A stretch of DNA of 20,825 bases from Pseudomonadota bacterium (GTDB taxonomy: Bacteria; Pseudomonadota; Alphaproteobacteria; Rhizobiales; Beijerinckiaceae), in NCBI GenBank assembly GCA_023423995.1, contig JAFAEL010000074.1, positions 1 to 20,825 on the forward strand, given 5' to 3'. Below, one piece after another: positions 1 to 7,447 of the stretch (position 1 is its first letter; each line of letters opens with the position of its first letter). The translations under genes were made by a program, and so were the position numbers. The notes below the pieces were generated by a model. It did no database searches. It saw only the letters and a program-made list of their open reading frames with translations, and was not told the DNA's origin.

Positions 1-465
1 GTCCAGCACGTTGAATTCGCTCGCAGGCCCGGGCCGCCCGAGCACCCGCAGCGCCAAGCTGATCTCGTCGTCGAAGGATGCGTCCGCCAGCTTCATGGCG
101 GCTTTGTTGAAGGGCGTGAAGCAGACCGCGTCGGCCTCGCCGGCCTGCGCCATCTCCAGGCAGGTGCGGAAGTTCGCCATGGCAGAGCCACCGCCTGTCG
201 CGGCGGCAAGGCCGAGCCGGATCGTGCCCGGGTCGAGATTCCGGAGATCACGGAAGTCGAGATGGCCCGAGTCCCCAAGGGCGATCCCAGCTTCTCCCGC
301 GCCACGCTCCAGCACCCTCCGGTCCCCGACGATGCTCAGCGAGAGCGCGGCGTTCACCGCAGGATCGGCTGCCATGCGGGCGGCGAGTTCGGGGCCGATC
401 CCGGCAGGATCGCCGATCGCGAGCGCGATCCTCGGCTTCCGGCCTTGCTGACCCTCGTGACTCAT
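1..465 (-). CDS. pdxA: PdxA-family 4-phospho-hydroxyacid dehydrogenase, 5' part (cut by window edge)
   Basis: The first 155 residues are present and the frame is still open at the window edge. Seen: the N-terminal family signature GDPAGIGPE at residues 18-26, and TPFNKAAM at 117-124, which corresponds to the TGPVNKxA segment of PdxA. Family knowledge: PdxA is an NAD-dependent, metal-requiring dehydrogenase that oxidises and decarboxylates 4-phosphohydroxy-L-threonine in vitamin B6 synthesis. PdxA2-type paralogues act on 4-phospho-D-threonate or erythronate in sugar-acid catabolism. Odd: the GHTE-like segment that usually follows the NK motif is replaced by an FDDEISLAL stretch, and FNVLD follows. 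This favours a catabolic PdxA2-like paralogue over the biosynthetic enzyme (inference). The ATG at 465 has GAGG (plus 470-473) four bases upstream. No adjacent kinase or regulator is visible that would fix the substrate. Confidence 0.88.
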   Translation of the reverse strand, partial: MSHEGQQGRKPRIALAIGDPAGIGPELAARMAADPAVNAALSLSIVGDRRVLERGAGEAGIALGDSGHLDFRDLRNLDPGTIRLGLAAATGGGSAMANFRTCLEMAQAGEADAVCFTPFNKAAMKLADASFDDEISLALRVLGRPGPASEFNVLD

Positions 466-1020
466 TGCGCCTCGTCCCGGTGGTGACCCTCTGCGCGGGG
501 CCTGGGCCTACGATCGCGCAGGTGTCGGGGCGATGCAAATTTCTTGCGTCTACTTGGTGCTGGCCGCCATGATTTGTGTAACGTCAAAGATAATCTTGCC
601 AGCCATCAATTATAATGGTTGTGTTCGAGATAAAGTATCTCGATTTGGCGGCTCGAATGAACGTTTGAGTGCAGCGAGACGAGCCAGGCTGGATCCGGGG
701 ATTACGCTTCTAGAGCAAGGGATATTGCCCACCGTTCTGTACGTTGCCGACCTATGTCGATGTTAGGCGCTTTCGTGGTCTTTCGGCGGCGAGAATGCAT
801 CGTCTCCACGCGTCCCGGAGTGGGGCGATCACCGGTCAACCGGAGGTTGCCGCTCGGGCGCCCTCGAACGCGGCCCGTGTAGGAAGGTCCGACGGAGCCT
901 CGCGGACCGAGGTCCCCGTGCCTGCGCGACGGCCTACTCGGGATTCGGGGGTAACTCGGAGACCCAGATCACTTCGAGGCCCGGACCAATAGTCTCCCCG
1001 GGGGTCGAGGAGCGGGATCG
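466..1020. other. gene-free region upstream of pdxA, with an AT-rich island
   Basis: No convincing coding sequence in 555 bases. A 77-codon frame at 533-766 has unbiased codons and no family resemblance. From about 535 to 720 the DNA is markedly richer in A/T than anything else here; it includes TATAAT-like sequence on both strands around 609-616 and the palindrome at 625-643. From about 770 to 1005 it returns to ordinary GC. It probably holds the promoter region of the leftward pdxA-family gene and the start signals of the small gene at 1021. Confidence 0.6.
625..643. promoter_or_regulatory. perfect 8-3-8 palindrome, candidate operator
   Basis: TCGAGATA, a three-base spacer (AAG), then TATCTCGA: a perfect inverted repeat in the AT-rich island. 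Read on the minus strand, a TATAAT hexamer lies at plus 609-614, so the palindrome would sit over the -35 region of a leftward promoter about 135 bases before the pdxA-family start. The -35 hexamer itself is poor. The binding protein is unknown; no regulator gene lies next to it in the window. Confidence 0.45.
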
Positions 1021-1161
1021 ATGCGCGACGACGACTTCGGCGTTGTCGACATCTCGAGCGACGAGCGTCGTGGCATAGCAGCGCCCAGGGACCTTGTGGT
1101 CGCGACACTGTCCGTGATCGGAGCCGTCCTGCTGTCCGTGGTCGCCGTCCTGTTCCACTGA
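1021..1161 (+). CDS. small single-pass membrane protein, 46 residues
   Basis: An ATG frame of 46 codons ending in TGA. A strong Shine-Dalgarno GAGGAG at 1007-1012 sits eight bases before the ATG. The N-terminal half is charged and acidic (DDD near the start, then SSDERR). The C-terminal half, about residues 25-45, is an unbroken hydrophobic span rich in V, L and A and ending in FH, as expected for one transmembrane helix with the N-terminus in the cytoplasm. No family is recognised. Such mini-proteins are common in Hyphomicrobiales but rarely characterised. It converges on the TadG-like gene with a 65-base gap. The good ribosome binding site and clean helix are the support; the short length limits confidence. 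Confidence 0.55.
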   Translation: MRDDDFGVVDISSDERRGIAAPRDLVVATLSVIGAVLLSVVAVLFH

Positions 1162-1226
1162 TCGCGGCGCTTCTTCCTCGCGCTCAAGCCGGTGCTCGGT
1201 GCGGGGCCGCCTGGCTCGCGGTGGCG

Positions 1227-2450
1227 CTAGAACTTGAGGCGCGCGCTCGACGATGCCTGCCCACTTCCGCCCGATGCGAGCGAGATGGTTTTCGCGCTCT
1301 TGCCGAAGCTCCACTTCGTTCCGTTCAGCATCAGCGTGTTGAAGACCAGCGTGATGTTGCCGCTCGAGACCTGAGAGGAGGAGTTGAAGGTGACGTTCCG
1401 GCTGGGAAGGTACACCAGCCCCGTCCAGTCGAAGCCGGCCGACGGGTTGAAGATGAAGGAACTCTTGGACAGGTTCGGGGCTTCGAAGAAGAGGATCCCC
1501 GCATAGGGCCCGGTTGCAGGTGCCTTGAGGGTGGCCTTCACGCCCGAGTTGAACTGGAACTTCGAATTCGCGTCCGCGAAGTAGAACGTGACGCCGGCAT
1601 CTCCGGTGCAGGTGGGGCACGCCCACACCCCGCCGTTCACGTTCCAGGTGCCGTTCCGGATGACGTAGAGCCCCGGCGCGAAATTCACGTTGGTCGTGCC
1701 GTTGAAGTTGATCGCGCAATAGATGCCGGGCGCGAGGGAGACCGTGCCGCCGTTGTAGTTGGTCGACGTGCAGCCTCCTGCGGTGCTCGGAGCCGGGAGG
1801 GTTCCCGCGAATGGGTCCGACGCCGTCTGGCACTTCGTCTGAAGGTTGGGAATGGCGATCGAGTTCTGCGTTACATTGGCGCCCTGGACGCAGACTTTCT
1901 CGAAATTGAAGGTGCTGCCGGAGTTGAACATGGCTGCCGGGTTCGCCATCGATTTCACGTCGATCTGGCAGTTCGGCGCATTGATGCTGGCACCGCTGTT
2001 CAGCGTCACTCCCTTAGCGCTCGGCTCGAGAAGCAGGACGCAGACTGCCCCTTGAGGCGCGTCTCCTGCGACCGCCGTGGCCGTGACGGTCACCGGGATG
2101 GACGTCTTGCCGAACGCGCGCATGAACTGGGTCTGCACGGAGGCGCGTGCCGTGCCCGTGAAGCTTCCGTCGGCATTGGCCGTGAAGGCCGGAACCGGGG
2201 TCGCCGATCCGTAGATGTCCGCGAAGGCCTTCGTTGCGGCCGCATTCTGTGTCGCCGCTTCGGTCTCCGCTCCCCGGAGAACCGCGGCATCGATCGCCGC
2301 CTGGAGCCGCGACCTCTCGAACGAGGCGCGCGAGTAGTCGACCGCGCTCCCCGTCGCACCGACCAGCGGAAGCAGCGCGAGAGAAAAGATCACGGCGATG
2401 TTGCCGCGCGAGTTTCGGATGAATCGTCTCACGACGGCGGCAAGCGGCAC
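1227..2450 (-). CDS. TadG-like pilus-assembly family protein
   Basis: 407 residues from a GTG start fixed by a perfect AGGAGG (plus 2459-2464) eight bases upstream. Residues 11-45 are the TadE/TadG N-terminal signature: R-G-N-I-A-V before one hydrophobic helix (about 17-37), then VDYSRA, the usual boundary between membrane anchor and exported part. Residues about 55-125 resemble the short helical/beta segment of TadG proteins. The rest is rich in N, S, T and G, with short strand-like repeats and several cysteines (NCQID, VCVQG, KCQ, GGC, YCAI, CPTC), consistent with an extracytoplasmic disulfide-bonded beta domain. Known: TadG-type proteins are minor pseudopilin-like or envelope components of Flp/Tad pili. 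No other tad or cpa gene is in the window, so it is an orphan and a role in pilus assembly is not assured. Divergent from the SDR at 2723. Confidence 0.85.
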   Translation of the reverse strand: MPLAAVVRRFIRNSRGNIAVIFSLALLPLVGATGSAVDYSRASFERSRLQAAIDAAVLRGAETEAATQNAAATKAFADIYGSATPVPAFTANADGSFTGTARASVQTQFMRAFGKTSIPVTVTATAVAGDAPQGAVCVLLLEPSAKGVTLNSGASINAPNCQIDVKSMANPAAMFNSGSTFNFEKVCVQGANVTQNSIAIPNLQTKCQTASDPFAGTLPAPSTAGGCTSTNYNGGTVSLAPGIYCAINFNGTTNVNFAPGLYVIRNGTWNVNGGVWACPTCTGDAGVTFYFADANSKFQFNSGVKATLKAPATGPYAGILFFEAPNLSKSSFIFNPSAGFDWTGLVYLPSRNVTFNSSSQVSSGNITLVFNTLMLNGTKWSFGKSAKTISLASGGSGQASSSARLKF

Positions 2451-2722
2451 AATCGGTCCCTCCTGCCCGGTCCTTTACGTGTCCGGAATTTCGATCACCT
2501 CTCTGCTTTGATTAAAATTGTTCGTTCTCCCGCCCGGTCGCCGAGAGTTGCGGGAACAGCCGGGAGATCGTGGAAGTGTCTATCGATGGCACCGTTCGGG
2601 CGTTCGACGCCGGATGTCCACGAAGACCTCGGCCGCATCCGGCTTGACGTCACCCGCATGTCACCGTCTTGAGGCGCTGGGCCGGTCGAAACGGGCCTTA
2701 CGCGAACCGGACGGAGACCTTC

Positions 2723-3529
2723 ATGCCTCGCATTGCCGATCGAACTGCGCTCGTGACGGGAGCGGCGCGGGGGATTGGGCTTGCGGTCGCCCGGCTGTTC
2801 CTGGCGGAAGGCTGGCGCGTGGCGCTGCTGGATGTCGACGGGCCGGCCGTGGAGGCCGCGGCCGCTGCGCTCGGCCGACCGGAGGCGACGCTCGCCATCG
2901 CGGCCGACGTGTCCGATCCGGTCGCCGTCGCCGCCGCGGTGGAACTGGTGGCAGAGCGCTTCGGGCGGCTCGACGCGCTGGTCAACAATGCCGGGACGGC
3001 CATCTTCGGGCCACTCCTCGCGACGAGCTTTGCGGACTGGTCTCGCGTGCTCGCCGTCAACCTGACGGGACCCTTCCTGCTCATCGGGGCTGCCACGCCG
3101 CTGATGGCGCGGGGCGGCGGCGGTGCGATCGTCAACGTCACGTCGATCTCGGGCCTCCGTGCCTCGACGCTCCGGGTCGCGTACGGCACGAGCAAGGCCG
3201 GGCTCGCCCACCTCACGAAGCAGGCCGCGGTCGAGCTCGCTGAGCTTGGGATCCGGGTGAATGCGGTTGCGCCCGGGCCCGTCGATACGGCCATGGCGAA
3301 GGCGGTCCATAGCCCGGCGATCCGGGCCGACTACCACGACGCGATCCCGCTCGGGCGCTACGGCCTCGAGACCGAACTCGCCGAGGTCATCGTCTTCCTC
3401 TGCTCGGACCGCGCCGCCTACGTGACGGGGCAGGAGATCGCGGTCGATGGAGGCTTCGACGCGGCCGGGATCGGGCTCCCGACACTGCGCCGGGAGCGAG
3501 CCCCTGGGCAGAAGCCCCCGTCGGCCTGA
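2723..3529 (+). CDS. short-chain dehydrogenase/reductase (SDR), classical type
   Basis: 268 residues. Rossmann fold with TGAARGIG at 12-19, an acidic D37 after the second strand (NAD(H) preference inferred), NNAG at 88-91, N113, S141, and Y154-xxx-K158 as the catalytic tetrad. VAPGPVDT near 182-189 and VTGQ with VDGGF near the C-terminus are typical of FabG-like SDRs. The substrate cannot be told. I chose the ATG at 2723, with GGAG at 2713-2716 six bases upstream; the open frame continues 54 bases upstream but without similarity. The C-terminal 20 or so residues after VDGGF are longer than usual and low in complexity. It stands alone: divergent from the TadG-like gene and closed by an intrinsic terminator overlapping the stop. 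Confidence 0.92.
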   Translation: MPRIADRTALVTGAARGIGLAVARLFLAEGWRVALLDVDGPAVEAAAAALGRPEATLAIAADVSDPVAVAAAVELVAERFGRLDALVNNAGTAIFGPLLATSFADWSRVLAVNLTGPFLLIGAATPLMARGGGGAIVNVTSISGLRASTLRVAYGTSKAGLAHLTKQAAVELAELGIRVNAVAPGPVDTAMAKAVHSPAIRADYHDAIPLGRYGLETELAEVIVFLCSDRAAYVTGQEIAVDGGFDAAGIGLPTLRRERAPGQKPPSA

Positions 3530-3542
3530 CGGGCTCGTTTTT
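3514..3542 (+). terminator. intrinsic terminator overlapping the SDR stop codon
   Basis: Stem CCCGTC (3517-3522), loop GGCCT, stem GACGGG (3528-3533). Outer AGC (3514-3516, wait-free bulge before the stem) could extend it by pairing with GCT. CTCG and then TTTTT (3538-3542) follow. The SDR stop TGA (3527-3529) lies in the loop/stem boundary, so the hairpin forms as the ribosome leaves. It separates the SDR from the peroxidase transcript. Confidence 0.55.
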
Positions 3543-3546
3543 CCGA

Positions 3547-3570
3547 GGCGGCGCGCGATCCGGCGCCGCC
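3547..3570. other. GC-rich 8-8-8 hairpin between SDR and peroxidase genes
   Basis: GGCGGCGC (3547-3554), eight-base loop, GCGCCGCC (3563-3570): a perfect inverted repeat just after the T-run of the preceding terminator and 117 bases before the peroxidase start. No T-run follows it on either strand. It could back up the terminator or structure the peroxidase 5' leader; the sequence does not decide. Confidence 0.35.
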
Positions 3571-3686
3571 TGCGAAATCTGCCAAGTTCGCCAGGAGTTC
3601 CGTCGCAGATATTCCGTAGAGGTCGGGTTCTCGCCGGAAGCGCGGGCGCTGGGCGCCGGCATGCCGGATCACCGAGGAACGCCTTC

Positions 3687-4739
3687 GTGCCGCTAGGGTC
3701 CACCCGTTCGACCATCGGATCTTTCCTCCTCATCGGGGCCGTCGTGGGCGGCGCGGCAGCGGCGTTCGCATACACGGGGGGCTGGCTCTCGCCGGGGCGC
3801 CTGACGCCCCCGAAGCTGGTGGACGCCTTGGCGCCCCCGACGGGCCCGGCGCTCGGCTACCGGCGCAACCACGCCAAGGGCATCTGCTTCACCGGCACCT
3901 TCGAGGCCAATGGCGCCGGCGTGCCACTCTCCAAGGCGCAGGTCTTCGCGCCCGGCCGCTACCCCGTTACGGGGCGCTTCAACCTCGCGACGCCGGATCC
4001 GAAGGTCGTGGACGCGACGGTCCGCGTGCGCGGGATCAGCCTGCAGCTCCGGACACCGGACGGAGAGGAATGGCGCACGGCCATGATCAACGTGCCGTTC
4101 TTCCCCGTGGCGACGCCGGAGGCCTTCTACGAGTTGCTGGTCGCCTCCGGACGCAAGGACGACCCGGAGGCGATGAAGCGCTTCGCTTCCTCCCACCCGG
4201 AGATCGCGGCCTTCGGAGCCTGGGCGGGCAGCGCACCCTATACGCAGAGCTATGCCGAGGAGCGCTACAACGGCCTGAACAGCTTCATCTTCACAAACGC
4301 ATCCGGCGACGAGCGTGCCGTGCGCTGGGCTCTCCTTCCGGCGGCACAGCCGGTCCATGTCTCGGTTGAGGACATGAAGGCGCAAGGCAGCGATTTCCTC
4401 GAACGGGAGATCGCCGAGCGGGTCGCGGCAGCGCCACAGCGTTGGGATCTCGCCGTGACGGTCGCGGAGCAGGGGGATCCGACAGCCGATCCGAGCAAGG
4501 CCTGGCCGGAGAGCCGGCGCACGGTCAATGTCGGTGTCCTCCAGGTGGACAAGGTCGTCCCGGAGCCCGACGGTCCCTGCCGGGACGTCAATTTCGACCC
4601 TGCAGTGCTGCCGTCCGGCATGCGCACATCGGACGACCCTTTTCCGGCGGCGCGCTCGGCGGCCTATTCGGTGTCCTACAACCGGCGCACGTCCGAGGCG
4701 GACCTGTATCCGCGAACCACGACGGAGAAGATGCGATGA
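3687..4739 (+). CDS. catalase-related peroxidase, membrane-anchored (SrpA-like)
   Basis: 350 residues, shorter than true catalases (about 480 or more) and matching the catalase-family peroxidase subgroup. Residues 10-34 form an uncleaved-looking signal or anchor helix (SFLLIGAVVGGAAAAFAY), placing the heme domain outside the cytoplasm. Catalase-fold residues visible: distal H62 in NHAKG followed by GTFE, distal N135 in AMINVPFF, and R323-xxx-Y327 near the C-terminus, matching the RxxxY of catalases whose Tyr is the axial heme ligand. The expected reaction is H2O2- or organic peroxide-dependent oxidation; catalatic activity is usually low in this subgroup. The start is GTG at 3687 with GAGGA at 3674-3678; the frame is open far upstream but that stretch is non-coding in character. 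Its last codons overlap the next gene (ATGA), so the two are translated together. Confidence 0.88.
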   Translation: MPLGSTRSTIGSFLLIGAVVGGAAAAFAYTGGWLSPGRLTPPKLVDALAPPTGPALGYRRNHAKGICFTGTFEANGAGVPLSKAQVFAPGRYPVTGRFNLATPDPKVVDATVRVRGISLQLRTPDGEEWRTAMINVPFFPVATPEAFYELLVASGRKDDPEAMKRFASSHPEIAAFGAWAGSAPYTQSYAEERYNGLNSFIFTNASGDERAVRWALLPAAQPVHVSVEDMKAQGSDFLEREIAERVAAAPQRWDLAVTVAEQGDPTADPSKAWPESRRTVNVGVLQVDKVVPEPDGPCRDVNFDPAVLPSGMRTSDDPFPAARSAAYSVSYNRRTSEADLYPRTTTEKMR

Positions 4740-5293
4740 GCGCCGCGCGGGATCACTTCACGCCGACGCAGCGCGTCCTGCACTGGCTCATGGCCGTCTG
4801 CATCCTGGCGATGCTGTTCATCGGCGTCGGCATGGTGTCGACCGTCACACCCAAATACCTGACGCTGGTCGCGATCCACAAACCGCTCGGCATCGCGATC
4901 CTGGTCCTGGCGCTGCTGCGCCTGTTCACGCGCTTCAGGGCCGGCGCGCCTGCGCTTCCGTCCGACTTGCCCGAGCCGGTGAAGCTCGCCGCGAAGCTGT
5001 CGCACGTGCTGCTGTATGCGCTGATGATCGCGATGCCGCTTCTCGGTTGGAGCATGCTGTCGGCAGCCGGCTACCCGGTTGATCTCGGGGGCGGGTTTCG
5101 GCTGCCCGCCATCGCTCCCCAGAGCGACGCCCTCCACACGGTGCTGTGGAATGCTCACCGCTCGCTCGCCTTCGTCTTCTTCGCCGTGATCCTTCTCCAT
5201 ATCGCGGCTGCTCTGTTTCACGCCCTCGTCCGCCGGGACGGCGTCTTCGAGGCCATGTCACCGGTCCCCGGTCGCAACGCCTCGTTGGACTGA
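4736..5293 (+). CDS. cytochrome b561 family protein
   Basis: 185 residues with four hydrophobic helices (about 14-33, 43-64, 88-108, 142-163). Histidines H16, H48, H141 and H155 occupy the positions of the four axial ligands of the two b hemes in CybB-type cytochromes b561; the LHW and AIHKPLG contexts are characteristic. Known role: di-heme inner-membrane quinol:acceptor electron transfer. The ATG overlaps the peroxidase stop by four bases (4736-4739), and GGAG at 4724-4727 lies inside the peroxidase gene, so translational coupling is expected. Inference: it supplies electrons from quinol to the neighbouring exported peroxidase. This pairing recurs in proteobacteria, but the electron path is not proven by sequence. 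Confidence 0.92.
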   Translation: MSAARDHFTPTQRVLHWLMAVCILAMLFIGVGMVSTVTPKYLTLVAIHKPLGIAILVLALLRLFTRFRAGAPALPSDLPEPVKLAAKLSHVLLYALMIAMPLLGWSMLSAAGYPVDLGGGFRLPAIAPQSDALHTVLWNAHRSLAFVFFAVILLHIAAALFHALVRRDGVFEAMSPVPGRNASLD

Positions 5294-5453
5294 GGTAGCC
5301 GCGGAACGCCTCTTTGGACGATAGACTCTTGCTGAGATCGGCGACCTCCGCTGATCCCGTCTGGGATGAAAGCTGGACTGTCCTGGCCCCGGCGCCCCTC
5401 TCGTCCGGCCCCTGCCGCACCGCGTGACCTCTGGCGCGCTTGACGGCCTTCGC

Positions 5454-5470
5454 CCTGCCAGGCTGGCAGG
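5454..5470. other. perfect 7-3-7 inverted repeat between convergent genes
   Basis: CCTGCCA, GGC, TGGCAGG, in the 263-base gap between the cytochrome b561 gene and the leftward gene at 5557-6063. Its position between convergent 3' ends suggests a bidirectional stop or 3'-end-stabilising hairpin, but there is no T-run on either strand. I see no gene in this gap. Confidence 0.3.
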
Positions 5471-5556
5471 CGAGCATTGCCGGGCCGTGCATCTTCGCGC
5501 GCGCTCTCCGCTGGCGGGCGCTGCCGCAGCGAGCGTGGCCGCGCGCGATCGCAAAC

Positions 5557-6063
5557 TCAGGAAGCGAAGGCGCGATCGATGCTGATGTTGTCGAGTAGGC
5601 GCGCGCTGTTGGCCGCGATGATCTCACACAGCTCGTGGACGCATTGGCCCGCGGGGGCATCCTTGGTCGCCAGGCGGATGGTCGCAGTGCTGAAGATGAT
5701 CGAGGACAGGGCGTTCCGGGCCTCGGCGAGGGCGGCGCGACTGGCGTCCGAGGCCCCCTCGCCATCGCCACTGAACTCGCTTGCTTGCCAGCACCAGCTG
5801 AGGACGGGTTCGCCGTCTCGCTCCAGGTGGAAGCCGATCTCCGCGATCCGGCCGGCATCGTCGCGCTCGATCTGGGTCACGGCGCGGAGCCTTCGGCGGA
5901 GCAGGTCCGATGGGGTCCTCATGACCTGCTCGATCTCGCAACTCGTGCCGTTTTTCAGCGCCTCGATGAGGGTGCGCCGAACGAGATCGCGCTCGGAAGG
6001 CGCCAGGGAGACGCGGTTCAGGGTCTCGGAGAGTTCGTTCTCGAGTTGGTGCCGTCGTGACAT
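5557..6063 (-). CDS. hypothetical protein, 168 residues, no recognised family
   Basis: I do not recognise this protein. It is soluble-looking: an N-terminal charged helical half (many E, R, L, with LENELSETLNRV then SERDLVRRTL), a central strand-rich part around ERDDAGRIAEIGFHLERDG, then GEPVLSWCWQ and a second helical half with three cysteines in total and no membrane span. I placed the start at the ATG at 6063; the frame also has ATG at 6117 and TTG at 6135, and no candidate has a good Shine-Dalgarno. Codon use is biased like its neighbours, which supports it as real. It converges on the cytochrome b561 gene and lies 113 bases downstream of the MFS gene stop on the same strand, so it could be the tail of the STAND-MFS transcript. 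Confidence 0.65.
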   Translation of the reverse strand: MSRRHQLENELSETLNRVSLAPSERDLVRRTLIEALKNGTSCEIEQVMRTPSDLLRRRLRAVTQIERDDAGRIAEIGFHLERDGEPVLSWCWQASEFSGDGEGASDASRAALAEARNALSSIIFSTATIRLATKDAPAGQCVHELCEIIAANSARLLDNISIDRAFAS

Positions 6064-6176
6064 CTGCGGTCCGATCGCCTGCCGAGCACTCTTTGGAGGC
6101 TTGCCGATCCGAACCATGCCACAGCAGCTTGGCAACGGGATGTAAAAACCTGAAAATTCCCGCCGTGCAGCCGGGT

Positions 6177-7355
6177 TTACCGTTTCGGGTCGATCCGGAA
6201 CGACAAGGCAAAGCAGGCTGCTGCCAGCATCACCGTCGCCACGGAAGCACTGACGAGGACGGTGGACCCCATCGTGTACAGAATGCCGGCAACTGCGGGC
6301 CCGCAGGCGAGGCCGAGCTTGGATGCGAAACCCCCCAACACGGTGGCTCGGCCTGCGGCATCATCCTTTGCGCAGCTGGCAAGGACATAGGGCAGTGCGA
6401 CCGCCATCGTCAGGTACACCGCGGCGACTGCCAGCGCGAAACCTGCCGGCGTCGTCCCGAAGATGACCAGCAGCTTTGCGAGGCCCGCTATGACGAGGGC
6501 AGGCACGATCGGGCGCCAGCCGAGCGTGCGGCTCAACATCATCATGGCTATGGCGCCCGGCACGCCAGCCGCGAGTCCGATGCCGACCACGGAGCCTGCG
6601 AAGAGGCGAGTCTGCCCCTGGTCTATGCCGATCCCGATGAGGAATGCGCCCAGCCCGAGATTTGCGGCCTGAAACAGGAAGATCCCGCCGATGCGAAGGA
6701 GCAGCGGGGGCGTCAGCCACTGCTTCTCGTCGGCCTCGGCGGCGCCCGTGGCGCCGGGCTGCCGGAAGGGCGGCAGCATGGGCACCAGGATCAGGGCGGC
6801 CAGGCTGAAGCCTGCCAGTACCCCGAAGACGATGCCGCGATGGAGCATGTCCGCCAGCAGCGACGATAGCGCGATCCCGACGCCGCCGAAGCCGAAGTGG
6901 AAGGTGAAGAGCACGCCGAAGCTGCGCCTCGGATCCAACGTCTGGGACATGAGGGCGTAGGTGAAGCCGACGAGCAGGCCGCCGGCGATCCCATGGATGA
7001 AGCGCACGCCGAGAAGCATCTCGAAGTCGCTGATCGCCATTGTCACCAGGTCTGCTGCGATGAGCACTAGCAGCAATCCGACCAGCGAGGCCCGCCACGG
7101 CATCCGCATGACGCAGAACAGCGCAAGCAGCGCTCCGACCGTGGCGCCATATCCGTTGGATGCGGCCACGAAGCCGGCCTGCTCGGGGCGGAGGCCATAT
7201 TCCGTCCGCAGCGCCGCAATGAAGGCGGGCATGATATCGATGTAGAGAGGCCCGGCCATGGTGACCAAGCCGAGCATCACGTCGATGGTGAAAGGACTGC
7301 GCTGGCTGCCGGAGATCGACGGGGGTGCCTTTGCTGCAAGCGCGTGCCGGCTCAT
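6177..7355 (-). CDS. MFS transporter
   Basis: 392 residues with about twelve hydrophobic segments from residue 24 on, the usual size of a 12-span major facilitator. The first helix is followed by PAFIAALRTEYGL, a common arrangement in which the first periplasmic loop leads to helix 2. The loop between helices 2 and 3 (CVMRMPWRASL) is a degenerate form of the MFS motif A. A glycine-rich FHFGFGGVGIAL segment lies in the middle. The substrate is unknown; a proton-coupled exporter of an organic compound is the cautious reading. The ATG at 7355 has purine-rich GAGAGGGGGAGAG immediately upstream; the open frame continues upstream but reads through the end of the regulator gene. The gap to the STAND regulator stop is 92 bases on the same strand, so they are probably co-transcribed or functionally linked. 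Confidence 0.9.
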   Translation of the reverse strand: MSRHALAAKAPPSISGSQRSPFTIDVMLGLVTMAGPLYIDIMPAFIAALRTEYGLRPEQAGFVAASNGYGATVGALLALFCVMRMPWRASLVGLLLVLIAADLVTMAISDFEMLLGVRFIHGIAGGLLVGFTYALMSQTLDPRRSFGVLFTFHFGFGGVGIALSSLLADMLHRGIVFGVLAGFSLAALILVPMLPPFRQPGATGAAEADEKQWLTPPLLLRIGGIFLFQAANLGLGAFLIGIGIDQGQTRLFAGSVVGIGLAAGVPGAIAMMMLSRTLGWRPIVPALVIAGLAKLLVIFGTTPAGFALAVAAVYLTMAVALPYVLASCAKDDAAGRATVLGGFASKLGLACGPAVAGILYTMGSTVLVSASVATVMLAAACFALSFRIDPKR

Positions 7356-7447
7356 CTCTCCCCCTCTCGCGAAGCACGTAGTCCTGGGCTGGCGGACAAG
7401 TGGAGGCCGGAGGTCCTGCGTGGACCAGACAAGCCTCGTGCCATTGT

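Noticed and set aside
533..766. 77-codon frame in the AT-rich island
   Set aside because: No ribosome binding site, no codon bias, no recognisable features.
1221..2672. 483-codon open frame on the plus strand opposite the TadG-like gene
   Set aside because: Antisense shadow in GC-rich DNA; Arg-rich, no domain, and the minus strand has a clear family signature and ribosome binding site.
3447..3686. Upstream extension of the peroxidase frame into the SDR gene
   Set aside because: It overlaps the SDR 3' end and its terminator; the GTG at 3687 has a ribosome binding site and leads directly into an anchor helix.
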